Source: Patescibacteria group bacterium (lineage in GTDB: Bacteria; Patescibacteriota; WWE3; JAUXAW01; JAYEID01). From it: a stretch of 48,200 bases of DNA. The position numbers and the translations under genes are program-made. Positions 23,251 to 31,054 of the stretch are shown one piece after another. Position 1 is the stretch's first letter; each line of letters opens with the position of its first letter. The notes under the pieces were generated by a model that ran no database searches, was not told where the DNA came from, and saw only the letters and a list, made by a program, of their open reading frames with translations. The stretch spans positions 1 through 48,200 of the forward strand of contig JAYEID010000018.1 of NCBI GenBank assembly GCA_034659915.1. Direction: 5' to 3'.

Positions 23251-24649
23251 TCTTGTTAGTAACAGCTAACAAGCCAAAATCGGATCCCGTTGGTCCCAGC
23301 AGCTGTAGCCCTGTTGGTAATCCGTTAGCTTCTCCACACGGCAAACTAATTCCACAGATCCCAGCTAAGTTAGTTGGAATTGTAAAAGTATCTGCAGCAT
23401 ACATAGCCAAGGGATCCTGTTTTTCACCTAGTTTAAAAGCGACCGTTGGTGTGGTTGGGCAAGCAATAAAATCTACTTGTTCAAAAGCCTGGTCAAAATC
23501 CTGCTTTATTAGAGCTCTGACTTTAGCTGCTTTAAGATAATAGGCATCGTAGTAACCAGCAGAGAGTGCGTAGGTCCCAAGCATTATTCTCCTCTTAACC
23601 TCATCTCCAAAACCAGCACTACGAGTCTTTCTATATTCTTCAAGCATTGTTTTTCCTTGTTCACGTATACCATAACGAACCCCATCATAACGTGCCAGGT
23701 TGGAAGATGCTTCTGCAGGGTTAATTAGATAATAAGTGGCAAGAGCGTATTCTGTGTGAGGTAAGCTTATTTGTTCAACAGTCAATCCACTTTTTTCCAA
23801 CATACTTATAGCCTTCCGAACAACAGCTGCTACCTGTTCATCTATACCTTTCCCAAAATACTCCTGCGGAACCCCAATCACAACCCTATCAAGATTCTTC
23901 TGCTCATAATTCTCATTAGTTACCTCAATAGTAGTAGCATCACATGCATCCTTCCCAGCAATAGCTTCAAATACTATCCGCGCATCTTCTACTGTTTTAG
24001 CCAAGGGACCAATTTGATCCAAACTAGAAGTAAGTGCAATTAATCCATAGCGGGAAACCCCACCATAAGTAGGTTTATAGCCCACAACCCCACAAAAAGA
24101 AGCGGGTTGGCGAATAGAACCACCTGTATCAGATCCCAGAGCAGCTAAACACATTCCAGAAGCAACTGCCGCAGCTGATCCTCCAGAAGAACCACCAGGA
24201 ACACGCTGCATATCCCTTGGATTTTTTGTTGGTCCAAAAGCAGAATGCTCAGTGGAGCTGCCCATTGCAAATTCATCTAAATTAGTTTTTCCTAAAATCA
24301 CAGCACTATTCTTTTGCAATTTGCTAACAACAGTGGCATTGTAAGGAGAAATAAAATTTTTCAGTATATTGGAGCCTGCTGTGGTTTTGCCCTTCTTAAC
24401 GCAAATATTATCTTTTAGAGCAATCGGAATACCAGCAAGAGATGGAAGATCTTTTCCAGCAGCAATTTCCTTATCCACCTTGTCAGCTTGGTTTAAGGCA
24501 TTTTCTGCTGTCACAGTTATAAATGCGTTTATCTCTGAATCTAAATCTTCAATTCTTTTTAAGCAAGATTCTGTTAACTCTCGAGCAGAAAAGTCTTTCT
24601 TTCTTAATCCTTCTTGAGCTTGAGGAATTGTTAGTTCTTTTAAATCCAT
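23231..24649 (-). CDS. gatA: Asp/Glu-tRNA amidotransferase subunit A
   Basis: A 472-aa amidase-signature enzyme, the glutaminase subunit of GatCAB. The catalytic Ser-cisSer-Lys triad is visible: Lys in IALKDNICVKKGKTTAGS, the Gly/Ser-rich signature PGGSSGGSAAAVASGMCLAALGSDTGGSIRQPASF with the cis-Ser and nucleophile Ser. The sequence VVGYKPTYGGVSRYGLIA and a C-terminal GICGISLPCG block are normal for GatA. Full length. It follows gatC by 8 bp. There is no Shine-Dalgarno, so translation is probably coupled or leaderless. Confidence 0.97.
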   Translation of the reverse strand: MDLKELTIPQAQEGLRKKDFSARELTESCLKRIEDLDSEINAFITVTAENALNQADKVDKEIAAGKDLPSLAGIPIALKDNICVKKGKTTAGSNILKNFISPYNATVVSKLQKNSAVILGKTNLDEFAMGSSTEHSAFGPTKNPRDMQRVPGGSSGGSAAAVASGMCLAALGSDTGGSIRQPASFCGVVGYKPTYGGVSRYGLIALTSSLDQIGPLAKTVEDARIVFEAIAGKDACDATTIEVTNENYEQKNLDRVVIGVPQEYFGKGIDEQVAAVVRKAISMLEKSGLTVEQISLPHTEYALATYYLINPAEASSNLARYDGVRYGIREQGKTMLEEYRKTRSAGFGDEVKRRIMLGTYALSAGYYDAYYLKAAKVRALIKQDFDQAFEQVDFIACPTTPTVAFKLGEKQDPLAMYAADTFTIPTNLAGICGISLPCGEANGLPTGLQLLGPTGSDFGLLAVTNKIESLLP

Positions 24650-24657
24650 ATTTTTAT

Positions 24658-24948
24658 CTACAAAACGGGTTTAACTTCAATGTAATCGTCATCTTTCTTG
24701 GGAGCATTTTTTAAAACATCTTCTTGAGCAAGCTCCCGGTCTTGATCAACAACATCTTCACGACCTGTACTTGTAATACCGCTGGGATGACTTAGTGGTT
24801 CAATATCACCAGTATCAACACTATCCAATTTACCAATATAATCCAAAATTGCTGAAAGCTCCTCCTTAAACTTCTCAACTTCCTCCTTACTCAACTGTAA
24901 TTTAGATAACTCAGCAATATGTTTCACCTTTTGTTTGGAAATAGGCAT
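24658..24948 (-). CDS. gatC: Asp/Glu-tRNA amidotransferase subunit C
   Basis: A 96-aa GatC, the small belt subunit that holds GatA and GatB together. KVKHIAELSKLQLSKEEVEKFKEELSAILDYIGKLDSVDTGDIEPLSHPS is typical, as is the C-terminal DYIEVKPVL tail that contacts the GatA site. I chose the Met at 24948 (MPISKQKVKHIA); the longer frame from 24996 adds 16 hydrophobic residues not seen in the family. It is the first gene of the gatC-gatA-(HEPN-like)-gatB unit. Confidence 0.93.
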   Translation of the reverse strand: MPISKQKVKHIAELSKLQLSKEEVEKFKEELSAILDYIGKLDSVDTGDIEPLSHPSGITSTGREDVVDQDRELAQEDVLKNAPKKDDDYIEVKPVL

Positions 24949-24974
24949 AGTTAGGAAAAGTATAAAATACTTAC

Positions 24975-25276
24975 TGTAACTTTTCGAGCAGTTCAAAAAA
25001 ATATTGCTACCAGCATGGGGCAGTTGACACTAAAAAATTGCACCTTAACACTTTTTCGCACGCACACAAAAGAGAAGCGCCTTTACTTATTGAGCAACTT
25101 CGGAGAGGTATAGACTACAACATCTCTACCAAAACGTTATTCTTTGGAAAAAACGCGGCTCTCTTAGAAGGACTAGCTTAAAGAGAGTATTTACTAAGAT
25201 ATTCTGTTTGCCACTAGAATGGGAAGAGATCAGCAGCAAACTGCAAAAAGAAGATTTAGCAAAAATAACGCCATAA
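24975..25276 (+). pseudogene. Possible degraded coding remnant
   Basis: Two overlapping frames of protein-like composition. One ends GKNAALLEGLA at 25181 and the second continues KRVFTKIFCLPLEWEEISSKLQKEDLAKITP to TAA at 25276. A single-base shift near 25177 would join them. There is no start codon or ribosome site in the expected place. It fills the 24997-25325 gap, where I see no other feature. It could equally be chance. Confidence 0.25.
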
Positions 25277-25325
25277 CCACTTAACGGAGCCCTAATAATT
25301 TACAACCTAGCTAGTAGGGTTCCAA

Positions 25326-26354
25326 CTACCTTTTTGTTCGAATTTTTTCAAGAATACCCACACCTAAGTAAACAAGCTTGGAAACTACCCATGGGTATTT
25401 ATCCTTATAGTGTTTTTTGTAAAAAAGCCGCATTGCTCGAGTAGTTTCTGGCAGCAAGCGCTTTCTAGTTTCTTCAGAAGCTGTTGTTACATTTTTTGAC
25501 TCCTCACGAAGACCGCTAGAAGCCCCTTTGTAATGGATAATTTTCACATGAGGATAAAATACAACCTTATAACCAGCCTCTTTTATTCTCCAACAAAGAT
25601 CCAGATCTTCTCCGTAAAAGAAAAAATCCTCATTCCACCAGACTGGTCGTGCCCCACGACTAGAAGCACCAAATTCAAAATTCGAAGTTCCAAACGCAGC
25701 GGGGTCGCCGCATTCCCCAACCTCTGGGGTTTCTGCGGATCTAACCCCAGAGGTTTCTCCTGCGGCGATTTTTCTCAAATCAATCTCCTCGCCTACTGCG
25801 CGGGGCATGAGGAGGAAGGCTCCAGCACAGGCATCTATTTCATGAGTTTTAGTTAGATCTTTGTAAAACTGATGATATTGACCAAACAACTTTGATTGCG
25901 GAAAAAGTTTCTCCAATCCCAAAAAATAAGTTAATGAAGCCCAAGGAGTAGGAAATCCGCGGTGGCAATCAGGATCCATACCCCCTGTTAAAAGCTCAAC
26001 ATAACAAGTTGCAGCACCTACATCTTGATTTGTCTCCATAAAATTAAGCATTTCGGGGAGTGTTCCTTCCGGAACTGTAGTGTCAGAGTTGAGAAAAAGA
26101 ACATAACGACCGGATGCTTCTTTTAAACCGATATTATTATTACCGGAAAATCCAAGGTTACGGGTATCAATAATTTGATTGACCCGGGAATAATTTTCTT
26201 CCACCATTTCTTTTGACCCGTCATCCGGCGTTACATTAACCAAAATAACTTCAAAATCTAGCTCTTCTTGATTGCGCACATTTTCAAGGGAATTAAGAAG
26301 ATCACCGAGGAGTTTCGGAGTCTCATAATTAATAACAATTATTGAAAGTTCCAT
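25326..26354 (-). CDS. Family 2 glycosyltransferase (rhamnosyltransferase-like)
   Basis: A 342-aa GT2 enzyme. The N-terminal GT-A fold is typical: LSIIVINYETPKLLGDLLNSL, NLGFSGNNNIGLKEASGRYVLFLNSDT (the DxD-type NSDT site), ACAGAFLLMPR, and the acceptor-side EDFFFYGEDLDLCWRIKEAGYKVVFYP. It transfers a sugar to a growing polysaccharide or lipid-linked glycan. Within the normal gap between PRAVGEEIDLR and WWNEDFFF it carries about 45 extra residues made from two repeats, a nested palindrome (25705-25768) and a GTTTGGAACTT-type repeat (25663-25695). The frame is kept and the catalytic blocks are intact. Confidence 0.92.
   Translation of the reverse strand: MELSIIVINYETPKLLGDLLNSLENVRNQEELDFEVILVNVTPDDGSKEMVEENYSRVNQIIDTRNLGFSGNNNIGLKEASGRYVLFLNSDTTVPEGTLPEMLNFMETNQDVGAATCYVELLTGGMDPDCHRGFPTPWASLTYFLGLEKLFPQSKLFGQYHQFYKDLTKTHEIDACAGAFLLMPRAVGEEIDLRKIAAGETSGVRSAETPEVGECGDPAAFGTSNFEFGASSRGARPVWWNEDFFFYGEDLDLCWRIKEAGYKVVFYPHVKIIHYKGASSGLREESKNVTTASEETRKRLLPETTRAMRLFYKKHYKDKYPWVVSKLVYLGVGILEKIRTKR
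25663..25695. repeat. Dispersed AT-rich repeat copy inside the GT2 gene
   Basis: On the coding strand GTTTGGAACTTCGAATTTTG then AATTTGGTGCTTC. It matches the copies at 22690-22787, 30597-30672 and 34741-34806 and is translated as FGTSNFEFGAS. Confidence 0.65.
25705..25768. repeat. Nested palindrome inside the GT2 gene
   Basis: Outer arms TCGCCGCA/TGCGGCGA, then TTCCCC, inner arms AACCTCTGGGGTT/AACCCCAGAGGTT (perfect 13 bp), then TCTCC. It is read in frame as about 21 residues. Confidence 0.8.
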
Positions 26355-26408
26355 AATTCTATCAAAATAGTAAACAAGCTTAAAAATTAAACAAAGACAA
26401 AAAGATTA

Positions 26409-27290
26409 CTACAAATTTCTTAATTTTTTTATCCGTTCCTCTACTGGAGGGTGAGTTGAAAACAATTTTGCAAGGCTTGTACCACGAAAAGGGTTAGCAA
26501 TAAAAAGATGTGCAGTTGCTTCAGAAGCAGTACCTAAACGGTTTGAATCTTTTGAAATTTCTTCTAACGCGCTAGCAAGTCCTTCTGGATATCTTGTTAA
26601 ATAAGCACTAGAAGCATCTGCTAAAAATTCTCGCCTCCTAGAAATTGCTAATTTTATAAGTGTGCCCACAATAGGAGCAACAACAAGCAAAATTAAACCA
26701 ATCAAAGTTAAAAGACTGTGGCTACCCTGCTTATCTCGTCTTCTCTTAGAACCCCAAAATAAGGTGCGGCGAAACCAACTAGAGAGAATGCTTACAGCGC
26801 CAACTAAAACCACTACAATAGTCATTAGCCTAATATCATAATTTTTGATATGGGAAAGCTCGTGTGCAATTACCCCCTCTAGTTCCTGATCACTCAGCCG
26901 CCGCAAAAGACCTGAAGTTACAGCAACAGCAGCATGTTTAGGATCACGTCCAGTAGCAAATGCATTTAAGGCTGGGCTATTAATCACATACAAATCTGGC
27001 ATTGGCAACCCCGCACCAATGCACAAATTTTCTGTAATGCGAAAATAGCGCGGTGCCTGATTTTTTTCTATTTTTTTAGCGCCAGAGGTAGCTAAAGCAA
27101 TCTTGTCTGAAGCAAAATATGAGAATGCTGCTGACGCGATAGAAAAACCCAAAGCACCAAACAACCCAAAATAGCCTGATCCGCTTTGTTGTCCCCAAAA
27201 CCAACCAATAACAGTAACTACAGCAATAAAAATTGCCATTAAGAGCCATGTTCGGCGCTTATTTTGTACAATCTCCGTGTAAATAGACAT
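26409..27290 (-). CDS. htpX: HtpX-family M48 membrane metalloprotease
   Basis: A 293-aa membrane-bound zinc protease of the M48B/HtpX type, a quality-control protease for membrane proteins. Two N-terminal membrane segments (about residues 15-35 and 40-60) precede the zinc site HELSH (143-147, HExxH). Then come two more hydrophobic segments and the third-ligand region RREFLADASSAYLTRYP. The C-terminal THPPVEERIKKLRNL tail is normal. It follows lemA by 43 bp; lemA-htpX pairs are common. Confidence 0.95.
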   Translation of the reverse strand: MSIYTEIVQNKRRTWLLMAIFIAVVTVIGWFWGQQSGSGYFGLFGALGFSIASAAFSYFASDKIALATSGAKKIEKNQAPRYFRITENLCIGAGLPMPDLYVINSPALNAFATGRDPKHAAVAVTSGLLRRLSDQELEGVIAHELSHIKNYDIRLMTIVVVLVGAVSILSSWFRRTLFWGSKRRRDKQGSHSLLTLIGLILLVVAPIVGTLIKLAISRRREFLADASSAYLTRYPEGLASALEEISKDSNRLGTASEATAHLFIANPFRGTSLAKLFSTHPPVEERIKKLRNL

Positions 27291-27333
27291 AACCGCCTAA
27301 TTGCAGGATAAGGAAACAAAACCGTTAACAGTG

Positions 27334-27897
27334 TTATTCCTTAGAACTAAAATCAACTTCCGGAGTCTTTCGTTCCTCTTCTTCTGTCTCAAAAAAGTCT
27401 CCCTTTGTAAAGCCCAAAGCAGGAGCTAAGAGCACATTAGGAAAAGTCTGAATCTTAATATTGTATTCCATTACATTGGTATTGTAGAACTGCCGAGCAT
27501 AGGCAATTTTATCCTCAGTATCTGACAGTTCCTCCTGTAGCTTTTGAAAGTTTTCTGATGCTCTGAGTTCAGGATTATCCTCAGCAATTGCAAAAAGGCG
27601 ATCCAGTACCGAACGCAGTTGTCGATCTGCCTGTTCTGCTTCTGAAGCATTTCCTGCTTCTTGCAACCCCCTCCTCGCTTCTGCTAACTTGTCAAAAATT
27701 TCCTGCTCGTGCTTAGCATAACCTTTAACAGTTTCAATTAAATTGGGAATTAAATCTGCTCTACGTTTTAGCTGCACTTCAATTTGCGACCAAGATTCAT
27801 CTACCCTTTGTTTGGCAGTAACTAGAGAATTATAAAGACCCCAAACAAAGACCCCTATCAACCCAACCAAAGCTAGCAAAATTAGCACTGCTGTCAT
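27334..27897 (-). CDS. lemA: LemA family protein
   Basis: A 187-aa LemA protein with an N-terminal membrane anchor (about residues 3-23, VLILLALVGLIGVFVWGLYNSLV). The helical LemA domain follows with the signatures KQRVDESWSQIEVQLKRRADLIPNLIETVKGYAKHEQEIF, NPELRASENFQKLQEELSDTEDKIAYARQFYN and IQTFPNVLLAPALGF. Its role is not firmly known. It is the first gene of a lemA-htpX unit. Unusually for a conserved gene here it has a strong ribosome site (GGAGGTGAT, about 7 nt before the ATG). Confidence 0.95.
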   Translation of the reverse strand: MTAVLILLALVGLIGVFVWGLYNSLVTAKQRVDESWSQIEVQLKRRADLIPNLIETVKGYAKHEQEIFDKLAEARRGLQEAGNASEAEQADRQLRSVLDRLFAIAEDNPELRASENFQKLQEELSDTEDKIAYARQFYNTNVMEYNIKIQTFPNVLLAPALGFTKGDFFETEEEERKTPEVDFSSKE

Positions 27898-28065
27898 TTT
27901 TAATCACCTCCGTTCAGTAAAAGTACAATTTGCAAAGTATATCTATTTTATCATCTCCTGGCTAGGTGCAACAACAGCTAAATCCCTACCAAAATAAGAG
28001 TCCATATGTTGACTATTAGGTCAAGTTTTGATAGTCTTGAGGTGCTAAGAGTACTGTTAACATTT

Positions 28066-28256
28066 AATTGTTGAGCCCCGTACCACATAGGGACATACCA
28101 TGTCGGGTACACCCTTTCAGGTGCAGGGCCTAATTCCGACCAATCCCGACGTGTCGGGAGGTCTCATTAAGCCCCGAACCAGATTTCCTGCAGACAGGAA
28201 CACGGTTCAGGGCACAGTTCAATTGGCCAAAAACTAGAAGTTTTTGGATTTACACT
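28066..28256 (+). other. Hairpin-rich non-coding stretch upstream of tRNA-Asp
   Basis: This holds several stems: a GTACC..GGGTAC stem near 28080-28120, TCCCGAC-gtg-TCGGGA (28144-28159), GAACC-n-TTCCTG-caga-CAGGAA-n-GGTTC (28177-28208) and CCAAAAACT/AGTTTTTGG (about 28225-28245). There is no reading frame. It could be a leader or an unrecognised RNA. Confidence 0.4.
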
Positions 28257-28258
28257 GT

Positions 28259-28334
28259 GGGGCTGTGGCGCAGCGGTTAGCGCGCTTCTCTGTCAAGGAA
28301 GAGGTCGCGGGTTCGAATCCCGTCAGCCCCGCCA
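28259..28334 (+). tRNA. tRNA-Asp (GTC)
   Basis: Cloverleaf with acceptor GGGGCTG/CAGCCCC, anticodon stem CTTCT/GGAAG, loop CTGTCAA giving anticodon GTC, and T-arm CGGG-TTCGAAT-CCCG. G discriminator; CCA encoded. Confidence 0.96.
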
Positions 28335-28374
28335 CCATGAGATCTTAACGAGTTCGTCTCGCAATCTGCCAACC

Positions 28375-28432
28375 GGCAGGTGCGGATGTAGAAGAGTTTA
28401 GAACTCATGAGTGCCCTGAGCCTGTCGAAAGG
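28375..28432. repeat. Two dispersed repeat motifs: GGCAGGTGCGGA and CCCTGAGCCTGTCGAAAGG
   Basis: GGCAGGTGCGGA (28375-28386) recurs exactly in ileS at 45730-45741, in both cases as the right half of a small hairpin. CCCTGAGCCTGTCGAAAGG (28414-28432) is the inverse of the 11906-11928 repeat. No gene is supported in 28335-28774; a 68-codon frame at 28451 has no ribosome site. Confidence 0.55.
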
Positions 28433-28774
28433 CCATCCTTCAAAAGTTAAATGCAACGTTTAGAATTTCATATTCTTAACTTGCTGCAAAGACGAAGAAA
28501 CACCAAAACTGCCTGTCTAGAAATAGATACTACACATACATTTTGCTTTGTACGGACGGGAGCTATTATACTGGTTACAGCAGCGAACCTTTTGATCGTT
28601 TTGTTAGCCATCTCAAAGGTCACGGCGCAACCCATACAAAAAAGCACAAACCGCTAAAGCTCGTCTGGAAAACAGCCTTTTGAAACGAAGAAGGAGGGCA
28701 AGAAAAGAGAAAAACAAATAAAAGGATGGTCAAGAGAAAAGAAGAAAAGACTAATTGAAGGAGAGTGGGATTAA

Positions 28775-29056
28775 TTGTCCCCGAACACTGGTACCAACAT
28801 TCGAGTGGCTATCGGATCTGACTGCTGGCAAAACAGATTCCAAGCACTCACACAATGTGAAAACAATATATTTAAAGGATCCTTCGATGCGGTGTTGAGG
28901 ACAACACCTTACTCAGGACTCAATTCCGACCATCCAAGTTCTCAGAAGAATTTGAGGTCTTATTGGGGACAGACGCGCAAAAGAGTTGTGAGAGAGATTA
29001 TCCGAATTTATAAGTTGTGTACTGCCCAGAAAGGGACTCATTACTATGGAAGTTGA
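28775..29056 (+). CDS. Doubtful small protein, 93 aa
   Basis: A TTG-started frame with a GGAGAG site about 10 nt upstream, overlapping the LysM gene start by 11 bp. The product is soluble and basic, with WQNRFQALTQC and a helical KRVVREIIRIYKLC. I recognise no family. TGTCCCC (about 28773) and GGGGACA (about 28966) flank most of it as an inverted pair, so this stretch could instead be a structured leader of the LysM gene. Confidence 0.3.
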   Translation: MSPNTGTNIRVAIGSDCWQNRFQALTQCENNIFKGSFDAVLRTTPYSGLNSDHPSSQKNLRSYWGQTRKRVVREIIRIYKLCTAQKGTHYYGS

Positions 29057-29531
29057 CGATGTACTCGCTAACGAAGAGCTTAAAAGCAGGTTAGCAGCGG
29101 TTGGCGCGGGAATCCTTGTTATTATTGCCGGTTTCCTAGTCTATAACTATTTTTCCAGAATTGGTGAAGAACAAGTTCTTGACGAAGGTGCACAGGTTAA
29201 CCAGACAAAAGAGCAAGAGGAACAATTAGGAGAAGAAGAAATAGTAGAGGAGGAAGAAGAAACCGTGAGTGAAGTGAGCGAGGGTGAAGTTGAGGGAACT
29301 GCGGAAACTGGCGCAGAAACCTGGGTAGCTAACGACTACAAAGAGGGTGATATTACGGGGGATGAATACACTGTACAAGCTGGCGATACGCTGTGGGAAA
29401 TTGCCGAGGCTCGCTATGGCTCCGGTTTTGAATGGACTAAGATTCGTGACGCTAACAGTGATCAAATCGGAACCCTACCTGATGGTACACAAGCATTAAT
29501 TGAGGTGGGACAAACACTTACACTACCTTAA
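29046..29531 (+). CDS. Membrane-anchored LysM protein
   Basis: A 161-aa protein. Residues about 17-36 are a membrane anchor (AAVGAGILVIIAGFLVYNYF), 40-95 an acidic Glu-rich linker, and 108-161 a single LysM domain (YTVQAGDTLWEIAEARYGSGFEWTKIRDANSDQI..IEVGQTLTLP). LysM binds N-acetylglucosamine-containing peptidoglycan, so the protein probably tethers membrane to wall. No Shine-Dalgarno site is evident. It is followed by a repeat (29571-29628) and a terminator hairpin before tRNA-Gly. Confidence 0.9.
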   Translation: MEVDDVLANEELKSRLAAVGAGILVIIAGFLVYNYFSRIGEEQVLDEGAQVNQTKEQEEQLGEEEIVEEEEETVSEVSEGEVEGTAETGAETWVANDYKEGDITGDEYTVQAGDTLWEIAEARYGSGFEWTKIRDANSDQIGTLPDGTQALIEVGQTLTLP

Positions 29532-29570
29532 TTCGCTTTCGGCTTACCGCAACCCGCGTTCCGCCAGAGC

Positions 29571-29628
29571 GGAAAAAGGAAGACTCTATCGACCTTGGCA
29601 GACCAAGGTCTTCAGAGTGACTCTTTAT
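29571..29628. repeat. AGACTCTATCG..CAGAGTGACTC element, copy 3
   Basis: AGACTCTATCG, hairpin GACCTTGG-caga-CCAAGGTC, then TTCAGAGTGACTC. It matches the terminal elements of the 16182-16515 tandem units (16265-16316, 16468-16515), with the same flanking GGAAAAAGGA. The inner hairpin differs in sequence between copies. Confidence 0.75.
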
Positions 29629-29633
29629 ACATA

Positions 29634-29679
29634 AAACCCCCGGATAAGCACTAATTCCAATTTATCGGAACGGGGGTTT
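29634..29679 (+). terminator. Hairpin after the LysM gene
   Basis: AAACCCCCG-GATAA..TTATC-CGGGGGTTT, followed directly by tRNA-Gly; a likely transcription terminator or processing boundary. Confidence 0.55.
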
Positions 29680-29681
29680 GT

Positions 29682-29755
29682 GCGGGATTAGTATAGTGGT
29701 AATACATCACCTTCCCAAGGTGAAGCGACGGGTTCAATTCCCGTATCCCGCTCCA
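29682..29755 (+). tRNA. tRNA-Gly (CCC)
   Basis: Cloverleaf with acceptor GCGGGAT/ATCCCGC, anticodon stem TCACC/GGTGA, loop TTCCCAA giving anticodon CCC, T-arm CGGG-TTCAATT-CCCG, T discriminator, CCA encoded. Confidence 0.95.
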
Positions 29756-29947
29756 AAAAGCAGTAGTAAGTAGTAAGTAGTAAGTAGCTAGTAGTAAGTA
29801 AAAAGCATTTAGCATTTAATAATAAGTAAATAGAAACTTGAAACTGGTAACACGTAATTTGTTACGCGTTCTTTGTATTCCGTATCCCACTATCAACAAT
29901 TAACTATAAACAATCAACAATAAGCAATCATTTTCTATCTTTCTCCA

Positions 29948-29976
29948 TTGACAAAGCCAACATTATAAGTTAAAAT
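29948..29976 (+). promoter_or_regulatory. Promoter of candidate ncRNA 3
   Basis: TTGACA, 17-nt spacer, TAAAAT. No coding frame follows. The 29756-29947 stretch upstream is low-complexity (GTAAGTA repeats) without a gene. Confidence 0.75.
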
Positions 29977-29982
29977 TCAGCC

Positions 29983-30394
29983 AGAGTCGTGAGGCTCTAG
30001 AAGCTTTGCTTTAGGTGTGAAATATGCTAACTAGTGGGCTGGGTCCGGCCAGTTGGTGGTCATTCGACATAGACCATCCTTGTGCTCTTCACTAGTTGCA
30101 AAGCTATGATTCCTAGAAAAGGTTCTCCCCAATAAGGGAATCAGAAAAAGACGGGGCGTAGGGGAGGGTGTCTCCAGATATAATGGGTTGGAGATTCACA
30201 CTAAAAAAAAGACCGGCACCGGAACAGCAGGCTTGGCTGCTCGGCTGGGAAAAATAAAAAAATGCTAAAAAGTTAGAAAAAGAGGTCAATTTGCTTGGCC
30301 AAGCACTTGCAGACTTGACTCGCCCCCTTTTGTGATCATTCGTTGCGCAAGCACATGAAAGCTGCGTAGATCACAGGAGGGGGATCTTTTTTTT
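29983..30394 (+). ncRNA. Candidate structured ncRNA 3 (~410 nt)
   Basis: It is bounded by a consensus-like promoter and a strong terminator, with no open reading frame. Stems from 5' to 3': AGAGTC/GGCTCT; AGCTTTGC (30002-30009)/GCAAAGCT (30098-30105) enclosing ACTAGTG/CACTAGT, itself enclosing a GGCC-type hairpin and GGTGGTC/GACCATCC; TGATTCC/GGGAATCA; GTG-CTCCA/TGGAG-CACAC; CAGCAG/CTGCT; GCTTGGCCAAGC. The size suits RNase P RNA or tmRNA, but I see neither the GAGGAAAGTCC core nor a tRNA-like CCA end. Identity unknown. Confidence 0.65.
30323..30394 (+). terminator. Terminator of candidate ncRNA 3
   Basis: CCCCCTTTTGTGATC (30323-30337) pairs with GATCACAGGAGGGGG (30369-30383), with two G-U pairs, followed by ATC and T8 (30387-30394). 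Confidence 0.85.
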
Positions 30395-30590
30395 AAAGCT
30401 CGTGGTCTTCGGCAAATTTAGTAAAGGAGCGGTCATAGGTTTTCTCTGCTTGCTTAGAAAAAGCACAAGCAGGAAGTTCATTGCGAGATAGGTGGTACTC
30501 AAGACACTCACAACACTTGCCTTTGCGGGGGCAAGAGTGATATGTGCAAGGACAACGGTTTAAATTTTGTTGAATATTTGGACACCCCAT
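30393..30590 (-). CDS. Small Cys-rich DUF6485-type protein
   Basis: A 65-aa protein with the pattern MGCPN..NRCPCTYHSCPRKGKCCECLEYHLSRNELPACAF. The CxCTYxSCxRKGKCCECxxYH and LPACxF motifs match small Cys-rich proteins annotated as DUF6485, as far as I recall. Seven or more Cys residues suggest a metal or Fe-S site. Function unknown. Its stop touches the terminator of candidate ncRNA 3, which converges on it. Confidence 0.8.
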   Translation of the reverse strand: MGCPNIQQNLNRCPCTYHSCPRKGKCCECLEYHLSRNELPACAFSKQAEKTYDRSFTKFAEDHEL

Positions 30591-30596
30591 CTTAAT

Positions 30597-30672
30597 AAAT
30601 TACAAATTTCAAATTACAAAACCCAAACATCCCTTTGTTTGGAACTTGGTGCTTTGAATTTGTGATTTTTGC
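30597..30672. repeat. Dispersed AT-rich repeat, copy 2
   Basis: ACAAATTTCAAATTACAAA, hairpin CCAAACA/TGTTTGG, then GGAACTTGGTGCTTTGAATT, with TGTGATTT at the end. It sits between two genes and is clearly related to 22690-22787. Confidence 0.7.
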
Positions 30673-30674
30673 AA

Positions 30675-30953
30675 TTAGGTTAGTTCTTCTACCTCTCTTT
30701 TCCCCTCTTCCATCTTCTCTCCCAATTCCTTATCACGGGCTAGAAGTAGCGTTTGGAATTCTCCAATATGCTCCTTTTCCTCATCTGCAATATCCAACAA
30801 GATAGCCCGAATTTCCTCATCATTGGTCATTTCGGCCATCTGTTCATAAAGGCTTACCGCATCATACTCAGCAATAATTCCCAAGCGTAAAATTTCTTTG
30901 TCAATATTTTCTTGTTTAACTTTGGAAAGATCAATTGGTGTTTTAGATAACAT
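30675..30953 (-). CDS. Ferritin-like (rubrerythrin/EncFtn-like) small protein
   Basis: A 92-aa two-helix protein. Metal-ligand type residues are visible: AEYDAVSLYEQM with a helix-1 Glu, and DIADEEKEHIGEFQTLL carrying the ExxH pair. Its short length and the EYDAVxLYEQ...DEEKEH spacing resemble encapsulated-ferritin (EncFtn)-type subunits, which dimerise to build a ferroxidase site and are loaded into encapsulin shells. No shell gene is in the window. A glutamate-rich tail (GEKMEEGKREVEELT) follows. A simple rubrerythrin-like fragment is the alternative. Confidence 0.8.
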   Translation of the reverse strand: MLSKTPIDLSKVKQENIDKEILRLGIIAEYDAVSLYEQMAEMTNDEEIRAILLDIADEEKEHIGEFQTLLLARDKELGEKMEEGKREVEELT

Positions 30954-31054
30954 TTTGTATCACCACCTTTGGAAGAATTTTAAATTTAAAATTTTAGATT
31001 TTCAATCCAACAAAAGTAGGGTAGCACTTTTTGGAAAGGATTTAAATACACTAC

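Noticed and set aside
28451-28657. 68-codon frame with a hydrophobic stretch
   Set aside because: There is no ribosome site, and it starts just after dispersed repeats; not enough to call a gene.
29983-30394. Calling this RNA RNase P or tmRNA
   Set aside because: The invariant GAGGAAAGTCC and ACAGAA cores or a tRNA-like CCA end are not visible; left as unidentified.
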